Notes: generated from the sequence alone by a model not told the origin. A stretch of 33,432 nt of DNA from Ktedonobacteria bacterium (GCA_027459785.1 DAIDGU010000036.1:1-33432); one strand, 5' to 3'; positions 23,224 to 32,471 are shown, numbered from the stretch's first letter. Numbers and translations are program-made.

Positions 23224-23766
23224 TTACGCCTCCCCTTGAATCTTCAGCCCCTGCTTCTCAATCTTCTCGCGCAGTTTCAAAATGCCCTCGATCAGTTGTT
23301 CGGGGCGCGGCGGGCAACCAGGGACGTAGATATCGACCGGCACCAGGGTATCGACACCTTGCACCGTATAGTAGCTGTCGTAAAACTCGCCGCCTGAATT
23401 GGCGCACTGGCCCATCGACAACACCCATTTGGGATCAGGCATCTGCTCATACAGGCGAATCAGGCGCGGCCCCATTTTGATGCAGACCGTGCCGGCGACG
23501 ATCATCAGGTCCGACTGGCGCGGGCTGGAGCGGAAGACCTCCGATCCCCAGCGCGAGAGATCATAATGTGACTGTGCCGCCGCCATCATTTCGATGGCAC
23601 AGCACGCCAGGCCATAGCCCAGCGGCCAGATCGACCGGCTCCGCGCCCAGTTCTGCGCCCAGGTGAGCATGTCGCCGAAGCTCGTGATGATGACGTTCGC
23701 CTCTTGCTGCCCGGCAATATACTCCACGGGATTTTGGGGATATTGAAAGGTTTTGTCGTTAGGCAT
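23224..23766 (-). CDS. nuoB: NADH-quinone oxidoreductase subunit B (NuoB)
   Basis: 180 residues, full length for NuoB. The four ligands of cluster N2 are intact: the tandem Cys55-Cys56 in [11 protein letters not shown], Cys121 in [10 protein letters not shown] and Cys151 in [31 protein letters not shown] carries an unusual extra cysteine (Cys95). NuoB passes electrons from NuoI to quinone at the membrane junction of complex I. The start at 23766 is chosen because AGGAG precedes it and NuoB homology begins a few residues in. It is the first gene of a three-gene minus-strand operon with the NuoI-like fusion. No nuoC, D or membrane subunits are adjacent. Confidence 0.95.
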   Translation of the reverse strand: MPNDKTFQYPQNPVEYIAGQQEANVIITSFGDMLTWAQNWARSRSIWPLGYGLACCAIEMMAAAQSHYDLSRWGSEVFRSSPRQSDLMIVAGTVCIKMGPRLIRLYEQMPDPKWVLSMGQCANSGGEFYDSYYTVQGVDTLVPVDIYVPGCPPRPEQLIEGILKLREKIEKQGLKIQGEA

Positions 23767-23805
23767 CGTACCAGCTCCTCTTGTTGCCAAACGATGGCGG
23801 TGCGG

Positions 23806-23815
23806 CTTGTACAAG
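23806..23815. promoter_or_regulatory. Palindrome CTTGTACAAG in the nuoB/GH2 divergent region
   Basis: A perfect 10-base palindrome 40 bases upstream of nuoB and about 213 bases upstream of the GH2 gene. Its place in a shared divergent region makes it an operator candidate. I could not define confident -35/-10 boxes for either gene. Confidence 0.35.
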
Positions 23816-24028
23816 TCGTGTAGAATAGGATCACGCGGCGCGCATATCACGCGCCCAACTATGGAGCGAACAGCGTTCTGGCATGGCCTTGTTTTCGCAA
23901 CAACCACGGCCACATTGCAACCGCGCCACTCTGTGTCATTGGCAGTCCCTGACGATGTGCCACGGCATTCATCTTGCGGCGCGGCCTTCGTTCCTACATC
24001 CCCTGACCAAAAAACAAAGGCAGTAGGC

Positions 24029-25831
24029 ATGGAATATACTTTCGCGCATGATCACGACCAGGCGCTGCAACTGACCAGTGAACGCAATCCTCTGCCGCGC
24101 TCCATCGCGTTGCGCAATGTCTTCGAGTTGTTAGATGGCACATGGCGCTTCGCGCTCGACCCCCAGGATGTCGGCTTGCACGAGGGGTGGTATCGCGGCC
24201 ACGAGTACACCCAGACCGCCGCCTGGCCGGGGTCCATCGAAAGCCATCTGGCGGAAGCCGACCACGGCTCGACCTGGCAAGACATGGTGGTCTGCTGGTA
24301 CGAGCGCGAGTTCAGCGTACCTGACGAATGGCGCGATCTGCCCGGCATGAACCTCCATATCACCTTCGGCGCGTGTGGCTACGAGACGCGCGTGTGGCTG
24401 AACGGGCAGGCGCTGCGCACGCTCGACGGCGAAGAGGTGCATTACGGCGGCTATACCTCCTTCAGCTACGAAGTGCCGTTCGCCGCGCTCCAGCCCGTCA
24501 ACCGGCTGACCGTCCGCGTGGCGGCGTCCTATGATGATGAGATCCCGCGTGGCAAGCAGGAATCGCACGTCTACAAGCGCGGCGGCATCTGGTATCAGAC
24601 GATCAGCGGCGCGGTGCGCAGCGTCTGGATCGAACCCGTCAGGCGCAATCGCTTTCGCACGCGCCTGCGCCTCCGCCAGTGCCTGGCCCAGCGCCTGGTG
24701 GAATTTGGCGTGACGACCCACATCGTCGATCCCGGCACCTACACCGCCCAGGTCACGATCGCGCTACGGGGGAGCCAGGCACCGCCGCTGACGCGGTCAT
24801 TTCCCTTGCCGCTGGACGCCGGCGAACATCTGCAATGGCTGCCGCTGGTGCTGCCGGAGGTCGCGCGCTGGTCCCCTGCGACACCGGAGCTGTATCAATT
24901 GATCCTGCGCCTGATCGGACCAGACGGCCTCGCCGCGCAGATCGAAACGCATTTCGGCATGCGCGAAGTCACCACGCTTGGCCCCGCTGTCGTCCTCAAC
25001 GACGCCTCCGTCTATCTGGACGGCATCCTCTATCAGCCGGGGACAGCGACCTATGATGAGATGCGCCGCCACATGCTGGCGATGCGCGAGTTGGGCTGCA
25101 ATCTCGTGCGCGTCCACATCGCTGGCATCGACCCGCGCATCTACGATCTGGCGGACGAATTGGGGATGCTCCTGTGGGTGGAGGTTCCCAGCCCGCACAC
25201 CTCCAGCCAGCGCAGCCGAGCGAACCATTGGGCGGAGTTGCAGCGCCTGTTGCTGGTGATCGGTTCGCACCCGTCGGTGATCATCCTCAGCCTCTATAAC
25301 GAGGATTGGGGCGTGCAGGATATCGCGCACAGCGAGGCCACGCGCGCCTACATCGCCAGGGTGGTTGACGACATGCACCTGCACTATCCGGGCCTGTTGG
25401 TGGTTGATAACGACGGTTGGCAGCACATCTCCGTGAATGGCGAACTCAAGTCGGACCTGCTTTCCGCCCATGTCTATACGCCGGACCTGGCAACCTGGGA
25501 TAAGACGCTCGATGAGTTCGTCGCTGGCCAGCTAGAGGGCGTCGCGGTCAACCCCCTGGTGGTGGGCGATCCTTTCTTCTATGCCGGCCAGGCGGCGCTG
25601 GTGGTCAGCGAGTGGGGTGGCTTCGGCTTCCCCGCCTATGGTGGCCCCGAAGAGGTGCGCGCGAAGACCGCGAGCATCCGCGCCTTCAAGCGCGCGCTGC
25701 GCCAGCACGCCATCGGCGGCGATGTCTATACGCAAGCCACCAGCATCGAAGACGAGGTCAATGGCTTGATCGACCCCACCACAGGCGCGTTGTTGGTGCC
25801 ACCGGGCATCCTCAGTTCCCAGCCCGAATAA
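24029..25831 (+). CDS. Glycoside hydrolase family 2 protein (beta-glycosidase)
   Basis: 600 residues with the GH2 order. Residues 30-200 are the sugar-binding jelly-roll ([37 protein letters not shown]). Residues 205-310 are the immunoglobulin-like domain. From about 325 is the TIM barrel, with [20 protein letters not shown] and GCNLVRVHI. The acid/base Asn424-Glu425 is in SLYNEDWG and the nucleophile Glu528 in VVSEWGGFG. The exact sugar cannot be told; beta-glucuronidase, galactosidase or mannosidase activity are all possible. There is no signal peptide, so a cytosolic role is likely. The start at 24029 follows AAAGG; the open frame continues upstream to 23753, but that part overlaps the nuoB start and lacks homology. 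Confidence 0.93.
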   Translation: MEYTFAHDHDQALQLTSERNPLPRSIALRNVFELLDGTWRFALDPQDVGLHEGWYRGHEYTQTAAWPGSIESHLAEADHGSTWQDMVVCWYEREFSVPDEWRDLPGMNLHITFGACGYETRVWLNGQALRTLDGEEVHYGGYTSFSYEVPFAALQPVNRLTVRVAASYDDEIPRGKQESHVYKRGGIWYQTISGAVRSVWIEPVRRNRFRTRLRLRQCLAQRLVEFGVTTHIVDPGTYTAQVTIALRGSQAPPLTRSFPLPLDAGEHLQWLPLVLPEVARWSPATPELYQLILRLIGPDGLAAQIETHFGMREVTTLGPAVVLNDASVYLDGILYQPGTATYDEMRRHMLAMRELGCNLVRVHIAGIDPRIYDLADELGMLLWVEVPSPHTSSQRSRANHWAELQRLLLVIGSHPSVIILSLYNEDWGVQDIAHSEATRAYIARVVDDMHLHYPGLLVVDNDGWQHISVNGELKSDLLSAHVYTPDLATWDKTLDEFVAGQLEGVAVNPLVVGDPFFYAGQAALVVSEWGGFGFPAYGGPEEVRAKTASIRAFKRALRQHAIGGDVYTQATSIEDEVNGLIDPTTGALLVPPGILSSQPE

Positions 25832-25857
25832 TGCCCCTTTTTGCAGGTAAAGTCGTT

Positions 25858-25937
25858 GTCAGGAATGTCTGCCCCACGACCCCCTGGAGGACAGACATTC
25901 TTGTCTGTCACCTGGCGGACAGGAATGTCCGCCCCAC
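25858..25937. repeat. Cluster of family C palindromic repeats
   Basis: Three related blocks occur in tandem and inverted order: AGGAATGTCTGCCCCACGACC (25861-25880), ACAGACATTCTTGTCTGTC (25891-25909) and a perfect GGCGGACAGGAATGTCCGCC hairpin with CCAC after it (25914-25937). The last is the reverse complement of 15827-15850. They fill the gap between the convergent GH2 and SAM hydroxide adenosyltransferase genes and may also end both transcripts. Confidence 0.88.
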
Positions 25938-25957
25938 GGTGGATGTAAGGTGCTGGT

Positions 25958-26749
25958 TTACCAGCGTACCCGCACCTGCGCGCCGACGGCGACGCCCAGG
26001 TGGCGCGCGGCGCTGCCATCGCGCCAGGCGATGGCGGCGTGGCCCGAACTATCAAGATACCAGAAGGGCGCGTCGGTCGGTCCCGCGCCGAAGGTGGCGG
26101 CGCGCTCGCGCACCACATGCTGCCCGATCTGCGCAGTGACTGCTGGCGCGGCGAATAGGCGTGGCGCGAGATCGGGGCCGATATCGGTGATCAGGTTGCC
26201 GAAGTGGTCGCTGTGGATGACCTGCGCGACCAGGATGTCGCCTTCCCAGGTCGGTTCGGGGAGGGCTAGGCGCACAAGATCGGCGGGAGCGAGCGCGCTG
26301 CCGGCTTCCGCCAGCGGTTGGCCGCGCGCCAGCCGGCCCGCGACCGGCGCGAAGATGTCGCGCCCGTGGAAGGTCGCGCTCGTCTGGGGGCCTTGCAGCC
26401 ACCACGCGGGATTATCTAGCACGACGGCGGCCAGCGCCGGTGCTTGCGCCAGCACGCGCGTCAGCAGCCCGTTATCCGGCGCGACGAAGCGCCGCGCGCC
26501 AAGTTGCACGGCAATGGGACGCCGCGCCGTGCCGACGCCGGGATCGACCACCGCCAGCACGACGGCCTCCGCTGGCAGATAGGGCGCGGCGACGGCCAGG
26601 TGCCACGCGCCCGCCGCCACGTCCTGCGGCGGCACAGCATGCGTGAGGTTCACCAGCGCCACGCCGGGAGCCAGGTCGGCGATGATCGCCTGCATCACGC
26701 CGACATACGTATCCGTCAGACCGAAATCGGTCAGCAGCGCGACGAGCAT
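25958..26749 (-). CDS. SAM hydroxide adenosyltransferase (DUF62 family)
   Basis: 263 residues. It opens with VALLTDFGLTDTYVGVMQA (Asp8 of the TDFG motif). It also contains VVDPGVGTARRPIA (Asp69), FVAPDNGLLTRVL (Asn93 region), TFHGRDIFAPVAGRLA and the later HSDHFGNLITDI. These are the DUF62 signatures of enzymes that use hydroxide (or, in fluorinase/chlorinase relatives, halide) to split S-adenosylmethionine into adenosine and methionine. The short loop of ordinary hydroxide enzymes and the absence of a halogenation cluster favour hydrolysis. Its ribosome binding site (GAGGTGA) overlaps the stop of the upstream MBL gene, so the two are coupled. Confidence 0.93.
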   Translation of the reverse strand: MLVALLTDFGLTDTYVGVMQAIIADLAPGVALVNLTHAVPPQDVAAGAWHLAVAAPYLPAEAVVLAVVDPGVGTARRPIAVQLGARRFVAPDNGLLTRVLAQAPALAAVVLDNPAWWLQGPQTSATFHGRDIFAPVAGRLARGQPLAEAGSALAPADLVRLALPEPTWEGDILVAQVIHSDHFGNLITDIGPDLAPRLFAAPAVTAQIGQHVVRERAATFGAGPTDAPFWYLDSSGHAAIAWRDGSAARHLGVAVGAQVRVRW

Positions 26750-26760
26750 GGCGCGTCACC

Positions 26761-27669
26761 TCACTCGCTGGCTGCGCCGGCGTCCGGTGCGCCCGCGACG
26801 AAGCGGGGCCGGCGCTCGCCTGCCGGCTGGACCAGGATGCCCAGGCCAGGGAAGGGCTGGTGCGTCACCACCACCGACGCCTGGCGGCGCATGACCTCCT
26901 CCACCAGCTTGCGCTTGGTGGCGACGGAGGTGATCGGCAGATTATCCACCGCGCCGACCCAGTTGATGCGCTCCAGGTGCGTCGCGTGCAGCGCGGCATC
27001 GCCGGTGAACAGCGCGGCAGCCCCGCGCGATTCCAGCCACACGCTCTGGTGGCCGGCGGTGTGGCCGGGCGTCGGCACCAGGCGAATCTCCGGCAGCACG
27101 CGCACCTCGCCTTCCACCAGATCTAGCACGCCGCGCGTCAGCAGCGGCGCGAAGTTGCCCGGCGGGTAGCCCGGCGCGGTCAGTTCGTTCGGGTGCGCCG
27201 CCTCGTCCCATTCCAGCCGCTGCACGATATAGCGCGCGTTCGGGAAGGTCGGCACGGCCTCGTCCGCGCTGCCGTCCGGCGGGCGGCGCGTGTTCCACCC
27301 CGCGTGGTCGCCGTGCAGATGTGTATTGATGACGATGTCAATTTCCTCCGGGCGCACTCCGGCCAGTGCCAACTGATCCAGCAGCGTTCCCTGCGGGCGC
27401 GTCAGGCCGAAGATCGCCATCTCTTTCGCGCTGAGCTTGTCGCCATAGCCGGTCTCGATCAGCACGAGCTTACCCCCCGCATGCAGCAGGATGCTGTTCA
27501 TCGCCGCCGGCACGCGATTGAAATGATCGGGCGCGACGACTTTTTCCCACAGCACGCGCGGCACCCGACCAAACACCGATCCGCCATCCAGCATAAAGAT
27601 CCCATCATTGAGGATCGTGACCTCGACCGCGCCCAGCGCGAAGCGAAACGGGGTAGGTGTCTCCGCCAT
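26761..27669 (-). CDS. MBL-fold metallo-hydrolase (lactonase-like)
   Basis: 302 residues with the metallo-beta-lactamase fold. INTHLHGDHAGW (residues 114-125) gives the HxHxDH metal site, TPGHTAGHQSVW (residues 200-211) a further histidine, and LFTGDAALH (about 220-228) the bridging Asp. VPTPGHTAGH and the N-terminal VTILNDGIFMLDGG are typical of the AHL-lactonase/AttM-like branch, although many members have other ester or lactone substrates. The ATG at 27669 follows AGGAGG. It is the first gene of a pair with the SAM hydroxide adenosyltransferase. Confidence 0.9.
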   Translation of the reverse strand: MAETPTPFRFALGAVEVTILNDGIFMLDGGSVFGRVPRVLWEKVVAPDHFNRVPAAMNSILLHAGGKLVLIETGYGDKLSAKEMAIFGLTRPQGTLLDQLALAGVRPEEIDIVINTHLHGDHAGWNTRRPPDGSADEAVPTFPNARYIVQRLEWDEAAHPNELTAPGYPPGNFAPLLTRGVLDLVEGEVRVLPEIRLVPTPGHTAGHQSVWLESRGAAALFTGDAALHATHLERINWVGAVDNLPITSVATKRKLVEEVMRRQASVVVTHQPFPGLGILVQPAGERRPRFVAGAPDAGAASE

Positions 27670-27807
27670 ACGTGTTATTCCTCCTCTTGGCTTCTTTCAT
27701 CATAGCAGAAATCGTTGATAAACTCTTTCGCGCTAAATTCAAGGTCATCCCAAGGGTGTTGCAATAGTGTGAGATCTGCACAGGTATGTGCGTATAAGAC
27801 AATAAGC

Positions 27808-27867
27808 CCATGTTTACCCCTAAGAAACATGGAGTGCCAGGTTGCTATCAGGATCTGGCGTCCTGAT
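27808..27867 (+). promoter_or_regulatory. Two inverted repeats in the livK leader
   Basis: CCATGTTT (27808-27815) and AAACATGG (27825-27832) form one stem. ATCAGGA (27847-27853) and TCCTGAT (27861-27867) form another. Both lie just upstream of livK, whose ribosome binding site GGAGG follows at about 27883. TATAAG at 27793-27798 is a weak -10 candidate. They could be regulator sites or leader hairpins. Confidence 0.4.
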
Positions 27868-27898
27868 CACCCTCAAGCTTGTGGAGGAACACACGCAT

Positions 27899-29191
27899 AT
27901 GCATTCAAAGTTCTCACGCTCTTTTGCCATGAGCGCGGGCGTCGCGGTGATGATCATCGCGCTCGCGCTGGCAGCGTGCGGCAAGACCAATGCTGGCAGC
28001 AGCAAAACGATCACCCTCGGCTCCGACCTGCCCACAACGGGCGGCGACGCCGGTGACGGTCTGCCCACCCAGAACGGTGTGCAGTTGGCCGTCAATCAAG
28101 CCAACCTCGGCGGTGGCTACACCCTGAAGTATGAGCCGCTGAACGATGTCAGCACGACTAGTGGCAAGCACGACCCGCAGACGGGTGCGACGAACCTCAC
28201 CAAGCTCGCTTCGGATAGCACCGTGATGGCTGTCGTCGGTCCCTTCAACAGCAACGTGGCCGTGTCGGAGATTCCGATCTCCAGCCAGCAGAACCTGGCG
28301 CTGATCAGCCCGTCGAACACCAATCCCGGCCTGACACTTCAGCAGTATGCCCAGCAGAACAGCATCAACTTCTCGCAGTTGTATCCCAATGGCCAACCGG
28401 CATGCTACTTCCGCATCCCCGGCAACGACGTGATCCAGGGAACGCTGTTGGCCGACATCGCCCTAACCCCTGTTCCGAACAAGAAGCCAGCTTTCAAGAA
28501 GGTCTATATCGTCGATGACAACGAGACCTACGGCCAGGGTCTGGCGGCCTTCTTCCAGGCGGAATTCACCAGCCCGCAGAACCCGCAGTTGACCGGCCAG
28601 GGCGGCACGGTCGTCGGCCACGACTCTATCACGCAGGATAACGCCAGCGCGCTGAAGTCGCTCGCCACGAAGATCATCAATGCCAAACCCGATTTCGTCT
28701 TCTATGGCGGCGTCACCAGCAACGGCGGTGCCACGCTGAAAGCCGACCTCGGTGCGAAAGTGATCATGGAAGGCGGCGACGGTATCGCCGACGACCCAAC
28801 CTGGCTGAGCGCGGCGGGTGCTGCCGCTGCCAATACCTTTGGCACGGTCGCGGCTCCCGACACCAGCACCTTCACCAGCGGTCCGGCGGCGACCTTCGTC
28901 ACCCAGTACACCGCGGCCTTCGGCTCGGCTCCGATCCCGTACAGCGCCAGCTCCTATGATGCGGCGAACATCGAGATCCAGGCGATCAAGGGCATCATCA
29001 GCGCCGGCCAGACGCCGACGCGCCAGGCGGTGTGCCAGGCGATCCAGAAGATCAGTTACACTGGCGTGACCGGCACCATCTCCTTCAACAAATACGGCGA
29101 CAACGCCGGCCAGAAGGTGTACAGTGTCTATCAGGTCAGTGCTGATGGCACGAAGTGGACCTTCCAGCAAGAAGTGCCGGTCAGCGGCTAA
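27899..29191 (+). CDS. livK: Branched-chain amino-acid ABC transporter, substrate-binding lipoprotein
   Basis: 430 residues. A lipoprotein signal peptide (MHSKFSRSFAMSAGVAVMII, then the lipobox LAAC) ends at Cys27. The mature part opens with KTITLGSDLPTTGGDAGDGLPTQNG, typical of Leu/Ile/Val-binding type I periplasmic folds. It continues with VMAVVGPFNSNVAVSEIPIS, LALISPSNTNPGLT and a YGQGLAAFFQAEF segment, all hallmarks of the family. It captures the substrate outside the membrane and passes it to LivHM. I chose the ATG at 27899 because of GGAGG upstream and the signal peptide that follows. The substrate could be branched-chain amino acids or a related amide or short peptide. Confidence 0.95.
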   Translation: MHSKFSRSFAMSAGVAVMIIALALAACGKTNAGSSKTITLGSDLPTTGGDAGDGLPTQNGVQLAVNQANLGGGYTLKYEPLNDVSTTSGKHDPQTGATNLTKLASDSTVMAVVGPFNSNVAVSEIPISSQQNLALISPSNTNPGLTLQQYAQQNSINFSQLYPNGQPACYFRIPGNDVIQGTLLADIALTPVPNKKPAFKKVYIVDDNETYGQGLAAFFQAEFTSPQNPQLTGQGGTVVGHDSITQDNASALKSLATKIINAKPDFVFYGGVTSNGGATLKADLGAKVIMEGGDGIADDPTWLSAAGAAAANTFGTVAAPDTSTFTSGPAATFVTQYTAAFGSAPIPYSASSYDAANIEIQAIKGIISAGQTPTRQAVCQAIQKISYTGVTGTISFNKYGDNAGQKVYSVYQVSADGTKWTFQQEVPVSG

Positions 29192-29225
29192 ATCACCGAC
29201 GTTGTGACGGAATCACACTCTGTGG

Positions 29226-29298
29226 TGCCTCAAGCTATTGACGTGATGGGGTATGCTTTCAGCAAAGCGTTACCTCACGCGAAAGTGGTCTTGAGGCA
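29226..29298 (+). promoter_or_regulatory. Stem-loop region between livK and livH
   Basis: TGCCTCAAG (29226-29234) pairs with CTTGAGGCA (29290-29298). Inside is a smaller hairpin, GCTTT-CAGC-AAAGC (29255-29268). No T run follows. Such structures after the binding-protein gene can stabilise its mRNA so that LivK is made in excess over the permease. That role is inferred. Confidence 0.5.
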
Positions 29299-29342
29299 TC
29301 GCATATTCACGCACATCTTACGTATCGGGCAGAGGGGGAGCT

Positions 29343-30290
29343 ATGCACGTTCTGGCCGCGTCATCCGCCGGGGTAGGGCTGTTCTTTCAACAGATTGAGA
29401 ACGGCGTTACCATTGGGGCGATCTATGCCCTGGTTTCCTTGGGCTATACCCTGGTGTACGGTATCATCGAACTGATCAATTTCGCCCACGGCGATGTCTT
29501 CATGTGGAGTACCATCGTCACGCTGACCGTTGCCCAATTACTCCACTTCGACCATGTGCTGGGCGGGTTCGCGCTCGTCGGCGCATTGTTGCTCTTGCTC
29601 ATTATCGGCATCGCTACCTCGGCGCTCCTCAATGTCGGCATCGAGCGCGTCGCCTATCGCCCGCTCCGGCGCGCGCCACGGTTGATCCCCCTGATCTCCG
29701 CTATCGGCGTCTCCTTTATCTTGGAAAACGTGGCGCAACTCTGGAAAGGTGCTAACTCCATCGCCTATCCCGTCTTTTTCCCCACGGATGCTATCACCCT
29801 TGGCAATGTCACGATTCCCTTCCTGGATATCTTCATCTTCGTTCTCGCAGTCGTACTGATGGTCGGTTTGAACGTTTTCATCACCCGCACTCGCTTGGGC
29901 CGGGCGATGCGCGCGACCGCGCAGGATCCGGAAGCGGCGGCCTTGATGGGCGTGAACATCAATCGGACCATCTCCGTCACCTTCCTCATTGGCGGTGCGC
30001 TGGCCGGCGCGGCAGGCGTCATCTACAGCATGTACTCCAATTCGGTCATCTTTAACAGCGGCTTCGAGTTGGGCTTGATCGCCTTTACCGCCGCCGTACT
30101 GGGTGGCATCGGCAACGTGCAGGGGGCTGTCCTCGGTGGCTTCCTCATCGGCATCATCGAGTCGCTGGCCACCCAATACGTTCCCAACGGCATCGCCTGG
30201 AGCCAGGGCATCGCCTTCGCCATCCTCATCTTGATCCTCATTTTCCGTCCTTCTGGCTTGTTGGGCCAGCAAGTGCCGGATAAAGTCTAA
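29343..30290 (+). CDS. livH: Branched-chain amino-acid ABC transporter permease LivH
   Basis: 315 residues with about eight membrane helices. GVTIGAIYALVSLGYTLVYG and IIELINFAHGDVFMW form the N-terminal LivH signature. GRAMRATAQDPEAAALMGVN is the cytoplasmic EAA-like loop that contacts the ATPases. VLGGIGNVQGAVLGGFLIGI closes the family pattern. It forms the membrane channel with LivM. The ATG at 29343 follows AGAGGGGGAG. It is 151 bases behind livK and 15 bases before livM. Confidence 0.95.
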   Translation: MHVLAASSAGVGLFFQQIENGVTIGAIYALVSLGYTLVYGIIELINFAHGDVFMWSTIVTLTVAQLLHFDHVLGGFALVGALLLLLIIGIATSALLNVGIERVAYRPLRRAPRLIPLISAIGVSFILENVAQLWKGANSIAYPVFFPTDAITLGNVTIPFLDIFIFVLAVVLMVGLNVFITRTRLGRAMRATAQDPEAAALMGVNINRTISVTFLIGGALAGAAGVIYSMYSNSVIFNSGFELGLIAFTAAVLGGIGNVQGAVLGGFLIGIIESLATQYVPNGIAWSQGIAFAILILILIFRPSGLLGQQVPDKV

Positions 30291-30305
30291 GGGAGGCATT
30301 ACAGC

Positions 30306-31628
30306 ATGTCCGCACAACCACGCCCCACGAAAGGTGGCCTCCCGCTCGTCCAGGGCATACGCGACCTCTGGAACAGTCTGGTCGCCTGGCTGGATAAGAC
30401 GCATATTCTCGGCAAGCCGCTCCTCTGGTATGTCTCTGGGTGGCGGCTGGCCTTCATCATGCTGATTCTGGCTGTCATTTATCCCCAAGAGTTCGATGAC
30501 AGTTATGTCCTCGCCGGTTGCGCTGTTGGCATTTACGTGTTGCTGGCGCTGGGGCTGAATATCGTCGTCGGCTATGCCGGCCTGCTCGATCTCGGTTATG
30601 TCGCCTTCTTCATCATCGGCTCTTACACCTATGCCGCGTTCTCAACCGGCTTCCTCTTCAAAGCTGCAAACCAGCCAGTTCCAGTGCCGATCATCTCCTT
30701 TTGGTGGTTGCTACCGATGGGTGCGCTCTTTGCCGGCATCGCCGGCGTGTTGCTTGGCGCGCCAACCTTGCGCTTGCGCGGCGACTATCTGGCCATCGTC
30801 ACACTTGGGTTCGGCGAGATCGCGCGCATCGCGGTTTTGAACGTCCCCTATTTTGGCGCGGCCAATGGCCTGAATCCGAATCCAGCGCCGCAAGTCACCA
30901 CCCCCTTCGGCACACTCAACTTTGGCAATTTCGCTGACCACAGCGCCTTTTACTACCTAACTCTGGCATTGGTGGTCGGCATGATCCTGCTGGTGAGTTT
31001 GCTCCGCAATTCCAGCCTGGGGCGAGCGTGGATTGCGATGCGCGAAGATGAGACTGCGGCGTCAACATCGGGTGTGAACTTAGTGCGCGCGAAGCTACTA
31101 GCTTTCGCCACTGGTGCGGCCATTGGTGGCCTGGGTGGCATCCTGAACGCAGCCTTGGTCCCTAGCATCACCCCTGATGAATTCTTCTTCAACATCTCGA
31201 TCACCATCCTGGTGATGATCGTGCTGGGTGGCATCGGCAGTATCGCCGGCGTCGTTATCGGGGCAATCTTGCTGAAGTATTTCGATATCCAGTTGCTTGG
31301 TAGTCTGAATGACTACATCCACGGTAGTCCCCTGGTCAGTGACACCAGCGCGCCGTTGCATTTCCTGGCTGGCAATGATTTCAACCAGGATAAATTCCTC
31401 ATCTACGGTCTGGTGTTGCTGGCGATGATCTTGTTGCGCCCCCAGGGTATCATCCCCGACCGGCGGCGGCAGCGCGAGATCAAGGCGGCGGCGTCGATTG
31501 AAGAGGCTTCGGCGGTGGGCGTGCTGGCCCTGGAAGAAGCGGGCGATACAGTAGCCGGCATGGGCGCGAGTGCCAACGCCACCGAATATGTCGGGCCAGG
31601 GTCCGACGCGCAAGGCCGGGAGGACTGA
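30306..31628 (+). CDS. livM: Branched-chain amino-acid ABC transporter permease LivM
   Basis: 440 residues, longer than typical permeases. A hydrophilic N-terminal segment of about 40 residues comes before the first helix, and a charged C-terminal extension of about 45 residues (from REIKAAASIEEAS) follows the last. The core has the LivM signatures: LGLNIVVGYAGLLDLGYVAF, RLRGDYLAIVTLGFGEIARI, GRAWIAMREDETAASTSGVN (the EAA-like loop) and VLGGIGSIAGVVIGAILL. It pairs with LivH. GGGAGG is the ribosome binding site. livG starts 2 bases after its stop. Confidence 0.95.
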   Translation: MSAQPRPTKGGLPLVQGIRDLWNSLVAWLDKTHILGKPLLWYVSGWRLAFIMLILAVIYPQEFDDSYVLAGCAVGIYVLLALGLNIVVGYAGLLDLGYVAFFIIGSYTYAAFSTGFLFKAANQPVPVPIISFWWLLPMGALFAGIAGVLLGAPTLRLRGDYLAIVTLGFGEIARIAVLNVPYFGAANGLNPNPAPQVTTPFGTLNFGNFADHSAFYYLTLALVVGMILLVSLLRNSSLGRAWIAMREDETAASTSGVNLVRAKLLAFATGAAIGGLGGILNAALVPSITPDEFFFNISITILVMIVLGGIGSIAGVVIGAILLKYFDIQLLGSLNDYIHGSPLVSDTSAPLHFLAGNDFNQDKFLIYGLVLLAMILLRPQGIIPDRRRQREIKAAASIEEASAVGVLALEEAGDTVAGMGASANATEYVGPGSDAQGRED

Positions 31629-31630
31629 GG

Positions 31631-32467
31631 ATGACGAACCAACCTGTAATGGACGGGCAAACGGTGCCGCCGGCCAACGCGCCGGCGACGCCCCTGCTGG
31701 CGATCAACAGCATGACCAAGCAGTTCGGCGGCCTGACGGCGGTGGATGATGTAACGCTCGATATCAAGCGCGGGCAGATCTTCAGCATCATCGGCCCTAA
31801 CGGCGCGGGCAAAACGACCGTCTTCAACCTGATCACCGGCATCTATAAGCCGACGCGCGGCCAGATCTTGCTGAACGGTCGCTCGCTCGGCGGCAAGACG
31901 CCGGACGTGGTGCTGCGTGCCGGCATCGCGCGTACCTTCCAGAACATCCGCCTCTTCAACAACATGACGGTGTTCGAAAACGTCCTCGTCGGCCTACACA
32001 CGAAACTCCACGGCGATCTCATCTCCGTCATCTTCCGCCCGCCATATTACCGCAGCGCGGAAAAGCGCGCCCGCGAACGCGCGATGGAGTTGCTATCGTT
32101 CTTCGGCCCGTCGATGGTGGCGCTGAAAGACGAATATGCCTCGAACCTGAGCTATGCCTATCGCCGCCGCGTCGAAGTGGCCCGCGCGATGGCCTCCAGC
32201 CCGCAAATGCTGCTGCTGGACGAACCGACCGCCGGCATGAACGACTCCGAGACGGCGGAAGCCATCGGCTACATCCAGCAGCTACGGGCGCAATATGGCG
32301 TGACGATCATGCTCATCGAACACAAGCTGCAAGTGACGATGGGCATCAGCGACCAGATCGCCGTCCTCGACTACGGCAAGAAGATCGCCGAGGGCGTGCC
32401 GGCGGAGATTCAGCGCAACGAGCAGGTGATCGAAGCTTACCTGGGACGAAAGGCACCGGTGGAGTAA
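31631..32467 (+). CDS. livG: Branched-chain amino-acid ABC transporter ATP-binding protein LivG
   Basis: 278 residues. Walker A is GPNGAGKT (55-62), the Q-loop is in ARTFQNIRLF (Gln104), Walker B is MLLLDEP (193-199) and the H-loop is IEHKLQVTMG (His231). The signature motif reads LSYAYRRRVEVARA (173-186), where most LivG proteins have LSYGxQRRLEIARA; both the Gly and the Gln are replaced. The N-terminal 20 residues are an unstructured Pro/Ala extension. It powers uptake together with LivF. Confidence 0.95.
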   Translation: MTNQPVMDGQTVPPANAPATPLLAINSMTKQFGGLTAVDDVTLDIKRGQIFSIIGPNGAGKTTVFNLITGIYKPTRGQILLNGRSLGGKTPDVVLRAGIARTFQNIRLFNNMTVFENVLVGLHTKLHGDLISVIFRPPYYRSAEKRARERAMELLSFFGPSMVALKDEYASNLSYAYRRRVEVARAMASSPQMLLLDEPTAGMNDSETAEAIGYIQQLRAQYGVTIMLIEHKLQVTMGISDQIAVLDYGKKIAEGVPAEIQRNEQVIEAYLGRKAPVE

Positions 32468-32471
32468 AATT

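Noticed and set aside
25858..25937. Repeat cluster considered as a CRISPR array or riboswitch
   Set aside because: The blocks alternate in orientation with irregular, very short gaps, and copies occur elsewhere inside coding sequence, which fits dispersed palindromes instead.
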